64,000 nt of DNA from JBGNFV01 sp049645705 (GTDB lineage: Bacteria; Bacteroidota; Bacteroidia; Cytophagales; Cyclobacteriaceae), in the NCBI GenBank assembly GCA_049645705.1, contig JBARUK010000008.1, forward strand, positions 1 to 64,000, written 5' to 3'. This document shows positions 22,168-31,369 of this stretch, one piece after another. Below the pieces are notes generated by a model, which saw only the letters and a program-made list of their open reading frames with translations, did not search any database and was not told where the DNA came from. The position numbers and the translations under genes were made by a program. Every line of letters begins with the position of its first letter. Position 1 is the stretch's first letter.

Positions 22168-23535
22168 ATGAAATTAAGTCGCTTTAATTCATTTATTCCG
22201 TATAAAGGAAATGTAATTGCATTTAATTCATTGACACAGCAATTCTTAGTACTTAAGCCAATGTTGCATGACTTGTTAATGGCATCGGCTAGAGAAGAGG
22301 GTGTAGATAAATTAATCGATTACCACCCTACCTATTATAATGCTTTGTCTCAAAAAGGTTTTATTGTTTCAGATAACAAAAACGAAAATGAAGAAATAAA
22401 GAAATTGAGGGATGAGATTGATTTAGACGAAACCACATATCGGCTGATTATTAACCCTACAATGAATTGTAATTTTAAGTGCTGGTATTGCTATGAAAGT
22501 CATATCAAAGATTCTAAAATGACAGATGAAACGGTAGAAAAGGTTAAGTGTCATATTGAAAAAGTATTTCATGAACAAAAAGAACTTAAATCCTTTCATC
22601 TTTCATGGTTTGGCGGAGAACCACTCTTATATTATAAGAAGGTAATAGTACCCATTTCAGATTTTGCCAGAAATTTGTTTAGCGATTCAGATATTGAATT
22701 TGATATGTCATTTACGACTAATGGCTATTTAGTGAATGACGAATTAATTCAGCACCTCAAAAAATTTGATGGTACTTTTTTACAAATAACACTCGACGGA
22801 AGTAAAGATCAACATAATAAAATAAGATATGTAAGTAAAAACAAGGGTTCATATGAAGAGATTCGTGATAATATCATACTGCTTGCTCAAAACCAGATAA
22901 GGGCTAGTGTAAGAGTAAATTACACGGGTGAAACCCTTGAAACAATTGATGGAATTCTAGATGATTTTCAAGATCTTGATAGAAACGTTAAAGCTTTTAT
23001 AAACTTTTCTTTCCATAATGTATGGCAGGATGGTAAGCCTGATGTAGATAAAGTAGAGGAGATTATAACATCATTTAGAAGAGCAGGTTTCGCTACGAGC
23101 TCTCAATTTTCTAATGTGAATAGTTTCAGGCAATCTTGTTATGCAGATAAAAAGAACCAGGCAACGATTAATTTCAATGGTGAAGTCCATAAGTGTACAG
23201 CTCGCGACTTTACTACTGACCGTGCAGAAGGTATTCTTCACGATGATGGCTCTATTGCCTGGAATGAAAAGTATTACCAGCGAATGGATAGTAAGTTCAA
23301 AAACAGTCCTTGTATGAGCTGTCGCATTCAACCTATCTGTAATGGGGGGTGTTCCCAGCAAGCGATGGAACAATCACATCACGATTATTGTGTATGGGAA
23401 GACCAAGGTGTTTCTAAAGATGAGATTGTGCTAAGCAAGTTTAAGCAGATGGTAGAAATGAAGGTACTTAGAGAAGAATCCGCTGCAGCAAAAGCTGCCG
23501 AAAAAGAAGCTCAAAAAGAAACCGTCACTGCATAA
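22168..23535 (+). CDS. radical SAM/SPASM peptide maturase
   Basis: About 455 residues from the ATG at 22168; a GTG 30 bases upstream lies inside the hairpin and is rejected. The SAM cluster motif CNFKCWYCYE lies near residue 100, followed by SWFGGEPLLYY (GGEP). The C-terminal SPASM Cys set includes CYADK, HKCTARD, and CMSCRIQPICNGGCSQQA with a late DYCVW. SPASM enzymes install carbon-sulfur or carbon-carbon links on a leader-bound peptide; the substrate here is almost certainly the upstream three-cysteine peptide. The N-terminal ~70 residues are probably the leader-binding RRE-like region. Codon use is clearly more AT-rich than in genes on either side, pointing to transfer. Confidence 0.92.
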   Translation: MKLSRFNSFIPYKGNVIAFNSLTQQFLVLKPMLHDLLMASAREEGVDKLIDYHPTYYNALSQKGFIVSDNKNENEEIKKLRDEIDLDETTYRLIINPTMNCNFKCWYCYESHIKDSKMTDETVEKVKCHIEKVFHEQKELKSFHLSWFGGEPLLYYKKVIVPISDFARNLFSDSDIEFDMSFTTNGYLVNDELIQHLKKFDGTFLQITLDGSKDQHNKIRYVSKNKGSYEEIRDNIILLAQNQIRASVRVNYTGETLETIDGILDDFQDLDRNVKAFINFSFHNVWQDGKPDVDKVEEIITSFRRAGFATSSQFSNVNSFRQSCYADKKNQATINFNGEVHKCTARDFTTDRAEGILHDDGSIAWNEKYYQRMDSKFKNSPCMSCRIQPICNGGCSQQAMEQSHHDYCVWEDQGVSKDEIVLSKFKQMVEMKVLREESAAAKAAEKEAQKETVTA

Positions 23536-23564
23536 AAAAACCGCAGCGGCCTGAGCCACTGCGG
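23534..23564 (-). terminator. terminator of the outer-membrane barrel gene
   Basis: Ten-pair stem CCGCAGCGGC/GCCACTGCGG (one mismatch) around CTGA, with seven T residues next on the minus strand. It may also stop the plus-strand radical-SAM transcript. Confidence 0.8.
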
Positions 23565-23590
23565 TCTTATATCTTTCTGATTAGGTAAGC

Positions 23591-24163
23591 TTACCAGCCC
23601 AGGCCAATGTTCAGGCCGAAGCGGCCACCGAATCCGTCAGATTCGCCATTTAGTTCAGGCATTTCATCATCCATGAACTCATCGTCTATGCTAAAGTCAA
23701 CAGACTTGTACTGTGGACCCGCAAACAGGTCGATCACCATCTTTTCCGAGATCACGAACTGGTAGCCTATAAGGGCACCACCACCGACAGAGCTGCGTGA
23801 GCTGCTGTAGTATATGTCGCCTTCAGCATCTGACCATTCGCTGGAGGCGGAACGATAGCGGACAAACCCACCTACATACAAGCCTTTCATAGACTCATCG
23901 AAGTAGTAGCGATACTCAGGGATCAAAATCAACCCACGGTCAGTCTGGTCACCGTTGCCAATTCCCCAGTTACGGTTAATAAGACCGCCCGAAAGCTGTA
24001 CCGTTGAGTTGGCATTAACGGGAAGCTCATAGGCTAGCTGGTACTGACCGAAAAACAGGCCGAAGAAGTTGGTTTTGGCAGCGCCATCAAAATACTGGGC
24101 TTTTGCTTCAGTAGTAGCAAACGCAGCTACGGCCACAAGAGCCACAAGTAATAGCTTTTTCAT
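23591..24163 (-). CDS. outer-membrane beta-barrel protein
   Basis: 190 residues from the ATG at 24163, chosen because it opens a canonical signal peptide (KKLLLVALVAVAAFATTEAKA). The mature part alternates amphipathic strands with Gly/Asn/Asp turns (FFGLFFGQYQLAYEL, GGALIGYQFVISEKMVIDLF) and ends in a strand finishing NIGLGW, whose C-terminal aromatic fits barrel insertion. Probably an eight-stranded DUF3575-like barrel in the outer membrane. Function unknown; monocistronic. Confidence 0.82.
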   Translation of the reverse strand: MKKLLLVALVAVAAFATTEAKAQYFDGAAKTNFFGLFFGQYQLAYELPVNANSTVQLSGGLINRNWGIGNGDQTDRGLILIPEYRYYFDESMKGLYVGGFVRYRSASSEWSDAEGDIYYSSSRSSVGGGALIGYQFVISEKMVIDLFAGPQYKSVDFSIDDEFMDDEMPELNGESDGFGGRFGLNIGLGW

Positions 24164-24323
24164 AATGTTGATTTTAGGATCAATTTTTAAACAGCTCAAA
24201 TGTATTTATTCGGCCTGTCCAAAATGAATTGAATTATTCAAAATACTTACACGATAAATACTACTGCGCGATTGCGTTAAATGTAAAAAGGCAAACCTTC
24301 CATACAGACTGCAACTGACTTGC

Positions 24324-24357
24324 AAAAAAATAGCCATCTGCCGGATGGCAGATGGCT
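24324..24357 (-). terminator. terminator of glgX
   Basis: Perfect 11-bp stem AGCCATCTGCC/GGCAGATGGCT, followed on the minus strand by seven T residues. It lies a few bases past the glgX stop codon. Confidence 0.9.
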
Positions 24358-24363
24358 TGATAA

Positions 24364-26553
24364 TTAATAAGGCCTTATTTTTTTTTGTTGTTGTCCTTCA
24401 TCCTCCTCTTCATCTTCCACTACCTTGCGCAGAAGTATAAGGGATCTGGGGTGAAGGTCCACCGATTCTTTGATAATCGTATTTTCATGCATAGTCTGGG
24501 GGTTTTCCGTATCCACGATGATCTCCCACTCAAACTTACGATGGCGCAGAGGAATGATAAAGGCTACCTTCTCCCAGTAGCTGTTGATCATCAGCATATA
24601 GGTGTGATCCGTAACCGGGTTGCCGCGTTCGTCCTTCTCCTCCATAGCATGTCCGTTCAGCAGCATACCCAGGCAGCGTACGTAGCTGTTGTCCCACTCC
24701 TCATCCGTCATATCATGACCATCCGGTGCCAGCCAGCGTATGTCACGCACGCCTACACCGTGTACCTTACGTCCGTGGAAGAACCGGCGTCGGCGCATTA
24801 CCGGCGCATTTGTCCGGAACTCTATCAGAGCCTTGGTAAAATCAAACAACGACTGCTGGCGCTCATCCCAGTTCCAGTCAAACCAGCTCAGCTCGTTGTC
24901 CTGGCAGTACACATTGTTATTACCTTTCTGTGTTCTGCCGTACTCGTCGCCCATGCTGATCATTGGGACACCCTGGCTCAGCATTAGTGTAGAGAGAAAG
25001 TTTCGCTTCTGCTTTTCACGCAGGGCTATTATTTCTTCATCATCAGTAGGGCCTTCCACGCCGCAGTTCCAGCTCAGGTTATGCGATTCACCATCGTTAT
25101 TGTCCTCACCGTTCGCCTCGTTATGCTTTTCGTTATAGCTCACCAGGTCATGCAGCGTAAAGCCATCGTGGGCCGTCATAAAGTTGATACTCGCCGTAGG
25201 CTTGCGGCCATCAGTCTGGTACAGATCGCTGCTACCCGTAAGGCGGTTGGCCATTTCACCCATCTGACTCTCATCGCTTCGCCAGAAACGGCGCACCGAA
25301 TCACGGTACTTGCCGTTCCACTCTGCCCACAGTACGGGGAACTTACCTACCTGGTAGCCACCTTCACCTACGTCCCATGGTTCTGCTATCAGCTTCACCT
25401 GCGATACGATCGGATCCTGGTGTATCGTGTCCAGGAAGGTAGACAGTTTGCCTACCTCGTGCAGTCCGCGGGCCAGGGTAGAGGCCAGGTCGAAGCGGAA
25501 GCCATCCACGTGCATCTCCGTTACCCAATAGCGCAGGCTGTCCATTACCAACTGCAGCGAGCGCGAGTGTAGCATGTTAAGGCTGTTGCCCGTACCCGTA
25601 TAGTCCATATAGAAGCGCTCGTTCTCTTCTACCAGGCGGTAATATGCTTTGTTGTCTATACCTCTGAAGCAGAGAGTCGGACCATAGTGGTTACCCTCCG
25701 CTGTATGGTTGTACACCACATCCAGTATTACCTCTATGCCTTCCTTATGGTAGGCCTTTATCATCTCCTTAAATTCCTTTACCTGCTCACCGAGCTTGCC
25801 TGTGGCACTATAGCCCGAGTGTGGCGCAAAGAAACCGATAGTGTTGTATCCCCAGTAATTTTTAAGGTCCTTCTCCACCAGCGTCTGGTCATTGACAAAC
25901 TGGTGAATAGGCATTAGCTCTATGGCCGTAACGCCGAGATCCTTAAAGTACTGTATCACCTGCGGCTGGGCCAGTCCCTTGTACGTACCGCGGATGTCTT
26001 CGTCCAGGTCTTCCCTTAGTTTAGTAAAGCCCTTTACGTGCAGTTCATATATGATTGACTTGTGCAAGGGCACATTTGGCATTTCTACACCTTCCCAATC
26101 GAAAGAGCTATCGATGACGATACTCTTGTTCATACCTCCCGCGCTGTCACGGTTGTCGAATTTCAGGTCCCGGTCCTTGCTTTCATCACTTACCGGGTAG
26201 CCAAACATAGCTTCTGACCAGTCTATACGACCGTCTATCGCTTTTGCATAGGGGTCCAGGAGCAGCTTATGCTTGTTGAAGCGGTGGCCCGCTTCCGGCT
26301 CATGCGGACCGTCTACACGGTAGCCATAGAGCTGTCCCGCTTTCAGCCCCGGAATGTAGATGTGCCATACGTGGTCTGTGCACTCCGTCACCTCTATGGC
26401 GTCGAACTCTTTTTCATCATCGGAGTGGTTGAAAAGACACAGCCATACGGCCGTTGCGTTTTCACTAAATAGTGCGAAGTTTATTCCCTGACCATCATAA
26501 GTAGCGCCTAACGGATAGGGCTTACCAGGCCAGTATTCATTTATTGATTCCAA
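24364..26553 (-). CDS. glgX: glycogen debranching enzyme GlgX
   Basis: A 729-residue GH13 isoamylase-type enzyme. An N-terminal CBM48-like domain opens with YPLGATYDGQGINFALFSEN. GH13 regions are intact: DVVYNHTAEG (~278), nucleophile Asp355 in DGFRFDLA, acid Glu391 in LIAEPWD, and transition-state Asp463 in MTAHDGF. GlgX hydrolyses alpha-1,6 links in limit dextrins during glycogen breakdown. The C-terminus has a short Glu-rich extension after the beta domain (EDEEEDEGQ), slightly longer than usual. No other glycogen gene is adjacent. Confidence 0.95.
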   Translation of the reverse strand: MESINEYWPGKPYPLGATYDGQGINFALFSENATAVWLCLFNHSDDEKEFDAIEVTECTDHVWHIYIPGLKAGQLYGYRVDGPHEPEAGHRFNKHKLLLDPYAKAIDGRIDWSEAMFGYPVSDESKDRDLKFDNRDSAGGMNKSIVIDSSFDWEGVEMPNVPLHKSIIYELHVKGFTKLREDLDEDIRGTYKGLAQPQVIQYFKDLGVTAIELMPIHQFVNDQTLVEKDLKNYWGYNTIGFFAPHSGYSATGKLGEQVKEFKEMIKAYHKEGIEVILDVVYNHTAEGNHYGPTLCFRGIDNKAYYRLVEENERFYMDYTGTGNSLNMLHSRSLQLVMDSLRYWVTEMHVDGFRFDLASTLARGLHEVGKLSTFLDTIHQDPIVSQVKLIAEPWDVGEGGYQVGKFPVLWAEWNGKYRDSVRRFWRSDESQMGEMANRLTGSSDLYQTDGRKPTASINFMTAHDGFTLHDLVSYNEKHNEANGEDNNDGESHNLSWNCGVEGPTDDEEIIALREKQKRNFLSTLMLSQGVPMISMGDEYGRTQKGNNNVYCQDNELSWFDWNWDERQQSLFDFTKALIEFRTNAPVMRRRRFFHGRKVHGVGVRDIRWLAPDGHDMTDEEWDNSYVRCLGMLLNGHAMEEKDERGNPVTDHTYMLMINSYWEKVAFIIPLRHRKFEWEIIVDTENPQTMHENTIIKESVDLHPRSLILLRKVVEDEEEDEGQQQKKIRPY

Positions 26554-26615
26554 TTAACATTGATGTTTAAACGTTGCAGGCTTTAAGATTATAAATGCCT
26601 GATCGAATGAGAAGA

Positions 26616-27254
26616 TTACGATAACCGTTTGATAAGGTTTAACATTTCGCCCGGTTTCATTTCCTTGGCGTATAACGCCTGGTCTACCTCCATAGGAGCA
26701 GATCTGTCCATGCCTCCCAGGTCTACAGGAGCAAAGCCGATATCTGAGATAAGACCGGCCACTTTACGTCTGGCATCTGCGTCATCACCTGCCAGGGGAA
26801 CGGCCATTTGCTCTTCGCCGGTCCGGAAGGCCTTATCCTTCAGGTGCACGTAGTACACCGTATTAAAGGCCTTTACCACATGGGCATTCGGGAAGTGTCT
26901 GGCAGTGTGCTCAGATTCCCGCATGTTTTTATCTTCCTTCACCTGCCGGGCTATATCGCCGTCACGTTCAGGGTAGGGGTTACAGGTATCCAGTATCACT
27001 TTGCCTTTCAGGCTTTCGGCCAGTTCGCCCGAGAGAGATTCAATATGCTTAAAGGTTACTGAAAGTACGACGACGTCGCCATACCTCGCCGCTTCGTCCG
27101 GTTTTCCTGCACAGGAGTTTTCTCCGGCTTCCTTTATCAGGTCCGAGAGCTCTTCCGGATGGCGGCTGCTGAATAATACGCTGTGACCGGCCCGGGCCAG
27201 GTGAAGCCCCAGGTTGCCGCCGATGTTTCCGGAACCGATAATGCCTATTTTCAT
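26616..27254 (-). CDS. F420-dependent NADP oxidoreductase-like protein
   Basis: A 212-residue protein with an N-terminal Rossmann fold (KIGIIGSGNIGGNLGLHLA) and NADP-favouring FSSRHPEE. Strand VVVLSVTF, KGKVILDTCNPYPERDG, and HVVKAFNTVYY are typical of the NADPH-dependent F420 reductase family (Npd). In bacteria lacking F420 these proteins act as NADPH reductases of unknown substrate. The complete fold is present; it stands alone on its strand between glgX and the MBL gene. Confidence 0.85.
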   Translation of the reverse strand: MKIGIIGSGNIGGNLGLHLARAGHSVLFSSRHPEELSDLIKEAGENSCAGKPDEAARYGDVVVLSVTFKHIESLSGELAESLKGKVILDTCNPYPERDGDIARQVKEDKNMRESEHTARHFPNAHVVKAFNTVYYVHLKDKAFRTGEEQMAVPLAGDDADARRKVAGLISDIGFAPVDLGGMDRSAPMEVDQALYAKEMKPGEMLNLIKRLS

Positions 27255-27319
27255 AACTTAGATTATCAAAAAGTATCGTAACTCTATCTTATTGATAATC
27301 AGATTGTAGGGTTTTAGTT

Positions 27320-28321
27320 TTAAAAAATTTCATCCAGTCGACGACCTAGTACAGGTTCTTTAAAGTCAGCATTCAGTATCCCTTCGGCGTGTAGTCTCCG
27401 GACCATTTCTATAGGCTCGGACGGCGGTTCATTACTCAGGTCAAATGTACCATAGTGCATCGGGATAAAGGTTTTGGCCCCCATCTCATTGCATCCCCTG
27501 ATCGCGTCGCGTGGTGATATATGATTGGGAGACATAAACCACTCCGGTCTGAAGGCTCCGATGCCTATGATACAAACATCTATTCCTTCCGGAAACAGCT
27601 GGCCTGCCTCCTTCAGGTGGCTGCCATACCCGGTGTCTCCGCTGAAGTATATCGTCTTTTCCGGTGTTTTGAATACGAAAGCCCCCCACAGCCGCTGGTT
27701 AGTGTCCGTCAGGTGCCTGCGCGACCAGTGTCGGGAGGGCAGAAAGTATACCTCCACACCCGCGTGGTCCAGTTGATACTGCTGGTACCATCCTGCTTCC
27801 TGCACAGGCAGGCCTTCCGTATACATATCCAGCATCATAGTCATGTTCAGGCCTGAGAGTACCTTCATGCCGGGGTTACCTGCTGCCAGCAGGCGCAAAC
27901 TCTTCTTCTGGCAGTGGTCACGGTGATCATGCGATACCAGTACATAATCTATGTCTGTGAGCCTGGCCGGATCGATAGGGAAGGGAGCTACTCTTTCTAC
28001 CAAAGGTATACTGTAGAACACCGGGTCAGTCAGAAAGGTCACGCCGGACAGCCTTATGTAAAACGTAGCATGCCCCAGCCATACTATGCAATCCTCCGTA
28101 CCCTCCAGGAAATCACCACTGCTGTCAGATTCCGGTCGGAAGGTATCCTGCTTTTTAGCCTCCTTCTGTGGTTTGGGCTCACGTACCCATTTCAGCAGGT
28201 CTGACGTATGTGGCCAGAATGGGTACTCATGGTTCTGGTATCTTCCCTTATCATCGAGAGGGTTTCCCTGCCACCCTTCTTTAATAGTAGGAAGGTCAGG
28301 GTTTGATGTATTCTTTGGCAT
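27320..28321 (-). CDS. MBL-fold metallohydrolase, NAPE-PLD/UlaG-like
   Basis: A 333-residue protein. After a charged N-terminal stretch, the metallo-beta-lactamase fold starts at IVWLGHATFYI. The metal motif SHDHRDHC (HxHxDH) is intact, with later ligands in SRHWS, FSGDTGYG and PMHYGTFD. This set matches the N-acyl-phosphatidylethanolamine phospholipase D-like and UlaG-like branch. The substrate cannot be told from sequence: phospholipid head-group hydrolysis is possible. No signal peptide, so cytoplasmic. Confidence 0.88.
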   Translation of the reverse strand: MPKNTSNPDLPTIKEGWQGNPLDDKGRYQNHEYPFWPHTSDLLKWVREPKPQKEAKKQDTFRPESDSSGDFLEGTEDCIVWLGHATFYIRLSGVTFLTDPVFYSIPLVERVAPFPIDPARLTDIDYVLVSHDHRDHCQKKSLRLLAAGNPGMKVLSGLNMTMMLDMYTEGLPVQEAGWYQQYQLDHAGVEVYFLPSRHWSRRHLTDTNQRLWGAFVFKTPEKTIYFSGDTGYGSHLKEAGQLFPEGIDVCIIGIGAFRPEWFMSPNHISPRDAIRGCNEMGAKTFIPMHYGTFDLSNEPPSEPIEMVRRLHAEGILNADFKEPVLGRRLDEIF

Positions 28322-28443
28322 GCTGCGGTGTAGTTTGTCTTTAACTACGCTGGGCCTTCCTATTTGTTTATTTTTATCAGAGCCCTACCTTTTTCAGCCA
28401 TTTTTCCGTTTAGCTGGTTATATATAAAATTATCTACAAAGCC

Positions 28444-28860
28444 ATGATTTTCACCCTACGTACATATTCTCTATTGCTCACTATGGCTGCTGCAGGCCTG
28501 CTCCTCACCGCTTGCAAGACCGAGAGGGAAATACTGCAGGACAAGGTAGACCTGCTGGTGCGTGTAAGTGAGCATACCGAGCCAAACATGCTTTTCCTGA
28601 ACTATATGGGCTCTCCTAAGGAAGACCTTGATGCTGAAGAAGGCTTGCTGGTAGTGCCTATGGACATGGTGAACGAAGACGAGATCAAAAGTGCGGCAGA
28701 AGGTACCGAATTTGTCCTGATGGTGAGCCGCCTGATGTCCGATCAGGACGAGGGACCTGTACTAAAATTATTCGACCCCAATACCGGGGAGTACTCCGAA
28801 ACTATGTACCACATTATCGGTATCAAGTCCAAAGAGTCACTGGATGACACAGAAGAATAG
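28444..28860 (+). CDS. small lipoprotein of unknown function
   Basis: A 138-residue protein with signal peptide and lipobox LLTAC (Cys ~24). The mature domain is acidic (DLDAEEGLLVVPMDMVNEDE, FVLMVSRLMSDQDEG), with no recognised family. A monocistronic gene pointing toward two small peptide precursor genes. Probably membrane-anchored. Confidence 0.7.
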   Translation: MIFTLRTYSLLLTMAAAGLLLTACKTEREILQDKVDLLVRVSEHTEPNMLFLNYMGSPKEDLDAEEGLLVVPMDMVNEDEIKSAAEGTEFVLMVSRLMSDQDEGPVLKLFDPNTGEYSETMYHIIGIKSKESLDDTEE

Positions 28861-28967
28861 CGCTATGCTGGTTTTCAGCCTATTAATGATTTTTGCTACA
28901 GTTTGAAAGAAATCATTCGCAGAGTTTACACCGTTAATATGCAGAAGTGAAGAAAAGAATTATTCAG

Positions 28968-29001
28968 TTTGATTGTATATTCTGGATGATATTTACGTTT
29001 T
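28968..29001 (+). promoter_or_regulatory. promoter of the first lanthipeptide-like precursor gene
   Basis: A -33 TTTG at 28968-28971 and a -7 TACGTTTT (consensus TAnnTTTG) at 28994-29001, 22 bp apart, match the Bacteroidota housekeeping promoter. The precursor ATG follows 33 bp later. Confidence 0.5.
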
Positions 29002-29034
29002 TCATTTATTAAACTTCATTAAACTTTATTAGCG

Positions 29035-29181
29035 ATGAAAAAACTAAACTTAAAAAACCTCGAAGTACAAAGTTTCACTACTGAAAATGCGAGCACCGTA
29101 AAAGCTGGTATTGGTTCAAGAGGGTCAGTTTGTGCCTGTCAGACAAATGAAGTAGACTACGCAGGGCGTCCTTATTGCTAG
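29035..29181 (+). CDS. orphan pinensin-like lanthipeptide precursor A
   Basis: A 48-residue peptide. The leader MKKLNLKNLEVQSFTTE has the K-L-x-L-x-x-L-x-V-x-S-F pattern of pinensin-type class I lanthipeptides of Bacteroidota. The C-terminal core holds Ser/Thr and cysteines 33, 35 and 48 (SVCACQT, GRPYC), so thioether rings are possible. It has its own promoter and a strong terminator. No LanB/LanC enzymes are encoded in this window, so modification, if any, must come from elsewhere. A second peptide of the same type follows at 29360. Confidence 0.72.
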   Translation: MKKLNLKNLEVQSFTTENASTVKAGIGSRGSVCACQTNEVDYAGRPYC

Positions 29182-29200
29182 TCCGCTATCACTGAATGGA

Positions 29201-29231
29201 AGCCGTATGCCGTTGGTGTACGGCTTTTTTT
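29201..29231 (+). terminator. terminator of precursor A
   Basis: Stem AGCCGTA/TACGGCT followed by seven T residues, 20 bp past the stop codon. Confidence 0.88.
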
Positions 29232-29359
29232 ATGTGCAAGTACGTCCGGAGACTTGTCTTACATTGCTTTTATAAAAACTCATACAGTCTGGTGGCATAC
29301 CTGCAGATTTGCTAATCGGTATTAGGTTATGTGTTTTGGTAAAAAAACCATATTACTCT

Positions 29360-29521
29360 ATGAAAAAGTTAAATCTCGATCAGTTACAGGTAAAAAGCTT
29401 TGTGACTACTGAACAGCAAGGGTTTATTAAAGGAATGGCCGCAGTAGGTGGAAACCGTTCGCATAATTCCCATTGTGTTACCTATGATGTTGATGAGAAT
29501 ACATACCCGATCTGCTCGTAG
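29360..29521 (+). CDS. orphan pinensin-like lanthipeptide precursor B
   Basis: 53 residues from the ATG at 29360; an in-frame upstream start at 29309 is rejected because it precedes the conserved leader. The leader MKKLNLDQLQVKSFVTTEQQ matches precursor A and the pinensin pattern closely. A Gly-Gly (30-31) could be the cleavage site. The core NRSHNSHCVTYDV and the ending YPICS supply Ser/Thr donors and cysteines 39 and 52. It looks like a tandem paralogue of precursor A with a diverged core. A separate terminator follows. Modifying enzymes not in window. Confidence 0.75.
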   Translation: MKKLNLDQLQVKSFVTTEQQGFIKGMAAVGGNRSHNSHCVTYDVDENTYPICS

Positions 29522-29546
29522 CAGACTTCTGTAACCAGAATTACCA

Positions 29547-29577
29547 AAGCCGTGCATCATGTATGTATGGCTTTTTT
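29547..29577 (+). terminator. terminator of precursor B
   Basis: Imperfect 11-bp stem AAGCCGTGCAT/ATGTATGGCTT followed by a T run. Its stem resembles that after precursor A, in keeping with tandem duplication. Confidence 0.8.
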
Positions 29578-29655
29578 ATGAGCAATGTACATTGATAGTC
29601 AGTAGTTTACGTGAACCATTTCAGGACAGACGAATTATTTAAGTAAACTTCACTG

Positions 29656-30744
29656 ATGAGCTACTCAAGACGTTCCTTCCTCAAAACTGCCGGTGCTGCA
29701 GCCGCCCTTTCCGCTTTGCCTTTCCCCGGGATCCTATATGGGCAACAGCCAAAAAAGCTTGGAGTCGCCCTGGTTGGGTTAGGAAATTACAGTTCCGGTC
29801 AGCTCGGGCCTGCCCTGCGTATGACAGAGCACTGTGGGCTCAGAGGCATAGTGACTGGCTCTCCGGGTAAGATCCCCGTCTGGCAACAGAAATACGACAT
29901 CCCCGATAAGAACGTGTATAGCTACGAAACCATGCACCGCGTGGCCGATAATCCGGATATTGATGTGATGTACATCGTACTGCCCAACTCCCTTCATAAG
30001 CAGTACACAATTTTGGCGGCAGAGGCAGGAAAACACGTGTGGTGTGAGAAACCTATGGCTATGAATGCGGCAGAATGCAGGGAGATGATCAGAGCATGCG
30101 AAAGGAATAATGTGACGCTAAGTATAGGCTACCGCATGCAGCATGAGCCAGACACCAAAACTATTATACAGTACGGAAAAGAGAAGCCCTACGGAGCTAT
30201 CACCGGCCTGGAAGCCGAGGCAGGCTTCAGGTTCAATAGCGGTACGCCCTGGCGCCTGAAAAAGGAAATGGGAGGGGGTGCCATGTACGACATGGGCGTA
30301 TACTCTCTGAATGCCGCTCGGTATGTCACCGGGCTTGAGCCTCTGGCTGTAACAGCGAGGCATGAAACTACCCGCCCGGAAATGTTTAGTGAAGTGGACG
30401 GGACCACCTACTTCACCCTTGAGTTTCCCGGAGGCATCAAAGCCAACTGCATGACCACCTTTGGCAGTAATGTAAATCGACTGCGCGTAGACTGCGCCGA
30501 AGGGTGGTACGGGTTGCAGCCCTTTCAATCTTACAGTGGCATCCGGGGTACCACTAGCGACGGCAAGGTCATCAATCAGCAATTGGGCGACCAGCAGGCC
30601 AGGCAAATGGATGATGATGCGCTGGCTATACTACAGCGCCGTCCGGTTATGGTACCCGGTAAAGAGGGTCTTCGTGATATTGTAGTCGTAGATGCCATAT
30701 TCAGAAGTGCCGAAACCGGGCACCGCATAGCCATACGCAGCTGA
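29656..30744 (+). CDS. Tat-exported Gfo/Idh/MocA-family oxidoreductase
   Basis: A 362-residue protein. The Tat signal SRRSFLKTAGAAAALSALPF is followed by a Rossmann domain (GVALVGLGNYSSGQLGPALR). The family motif HVWCEKPMAMNAAEC (EKP) is intact, and the C-terminal alpha/beta domain has GGGAMYDMGVYSLNAARYV. It resembles glucose-fructose oxidoreductases, periplasmic enzymes that keep a tightly bound NADP and interconvert sugars. It folds in the cytoplasm with cofactor before export. Sugar substrate uncertain. Monocistronic. Confidence 0.9.
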   Translation: MSYSRRSFLKTAGAAAALSALPFPGILYGQQPKKLGVALVGLGNYSSGQLGPALRMTEHCGLRGIVTGSPGKIPVWQQKYDIPDKNVYSYETMHRVADNPDIDVMYIVLPNSLHKQYTILAAEAGKHVWCEKPMAMNAAECREMIRACERNNVTLSIGYRMQHEPDTKTIIQYGKEKPYGAITGLEAEAGFRFNSGTPWRLKKEMGGGAMYDMGVYSLNAARYVTGLEPLAVTARHETTRPEMFSEVDGTTYFTLEFPGGIKANCMTTFGSNVNRLRVDCAEGWYGLQPFQSYSGIRGTTSDGKVINQQLGDQQARQMDDDALAILQRRPVMVPGKEGLRDIVVVDAIFRSAETGHRIAIRS

Positions 30745-31369
30745 GTCACTCTCAGGTCTGCAGAGGTAAGAGAAATTTTTAATACCTGTATTCCCCCCAG
30801 GATTATATAGTTGTATAGCTCTTTGTACTCTACAACTTTATTTTTCCGCTCACTATCGAATTTTGCATTAAAAACTCTTCACGCTACCTATCCTTAATTC
30901 CCCCGGAGATTAGTATTCAATTGGTTCAGGGTAGGCATTTCTATATAAAAATTAAAATACCCACCCTGAAACCCGAAAGTGTTTTCCTCCAGTAAATGGT
31001 CTTTTTCTCACAATGAGAATTACTTATCCTGCATTCGGCTATAGGAAATTTAATTCTTTTTAGTATATTAGAAGACTATTTCAAACGATTGCATAAGCCT
31101 ATTTCCATTTTTTTCTTGCTATTAAAAAGAGGAATAATTTTCAAAATGGAATTATGTCTGCCTTTGAGCAATGGATTCGTTTGATGGTAATAATTTAGCA
31201 GTGATAATCAAGTGATCATTGTTTGTCAGGGTGTTCACATGCTAAGTGCATTTGTGTCAATGGCAAATGGCCAAAGACGATTTTTTAATGTAGTTCAATT
31301 TTTTGATACTAATTTCCTCCGTTTTCGGTGGATAATTTTTTTTAAATGTAAAGATTAATTACTTCCAAT
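30745..31369. other. 625-bp AT-rich intergenic region
   Basis: No gene above about 15 codons and no strong hairpin or tandem repeat seen. It is AT-rich with many short T and A runs and separates two plus-strand genes. It may hold the promoter of the small gene at 31370. Confidence 0.5.
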
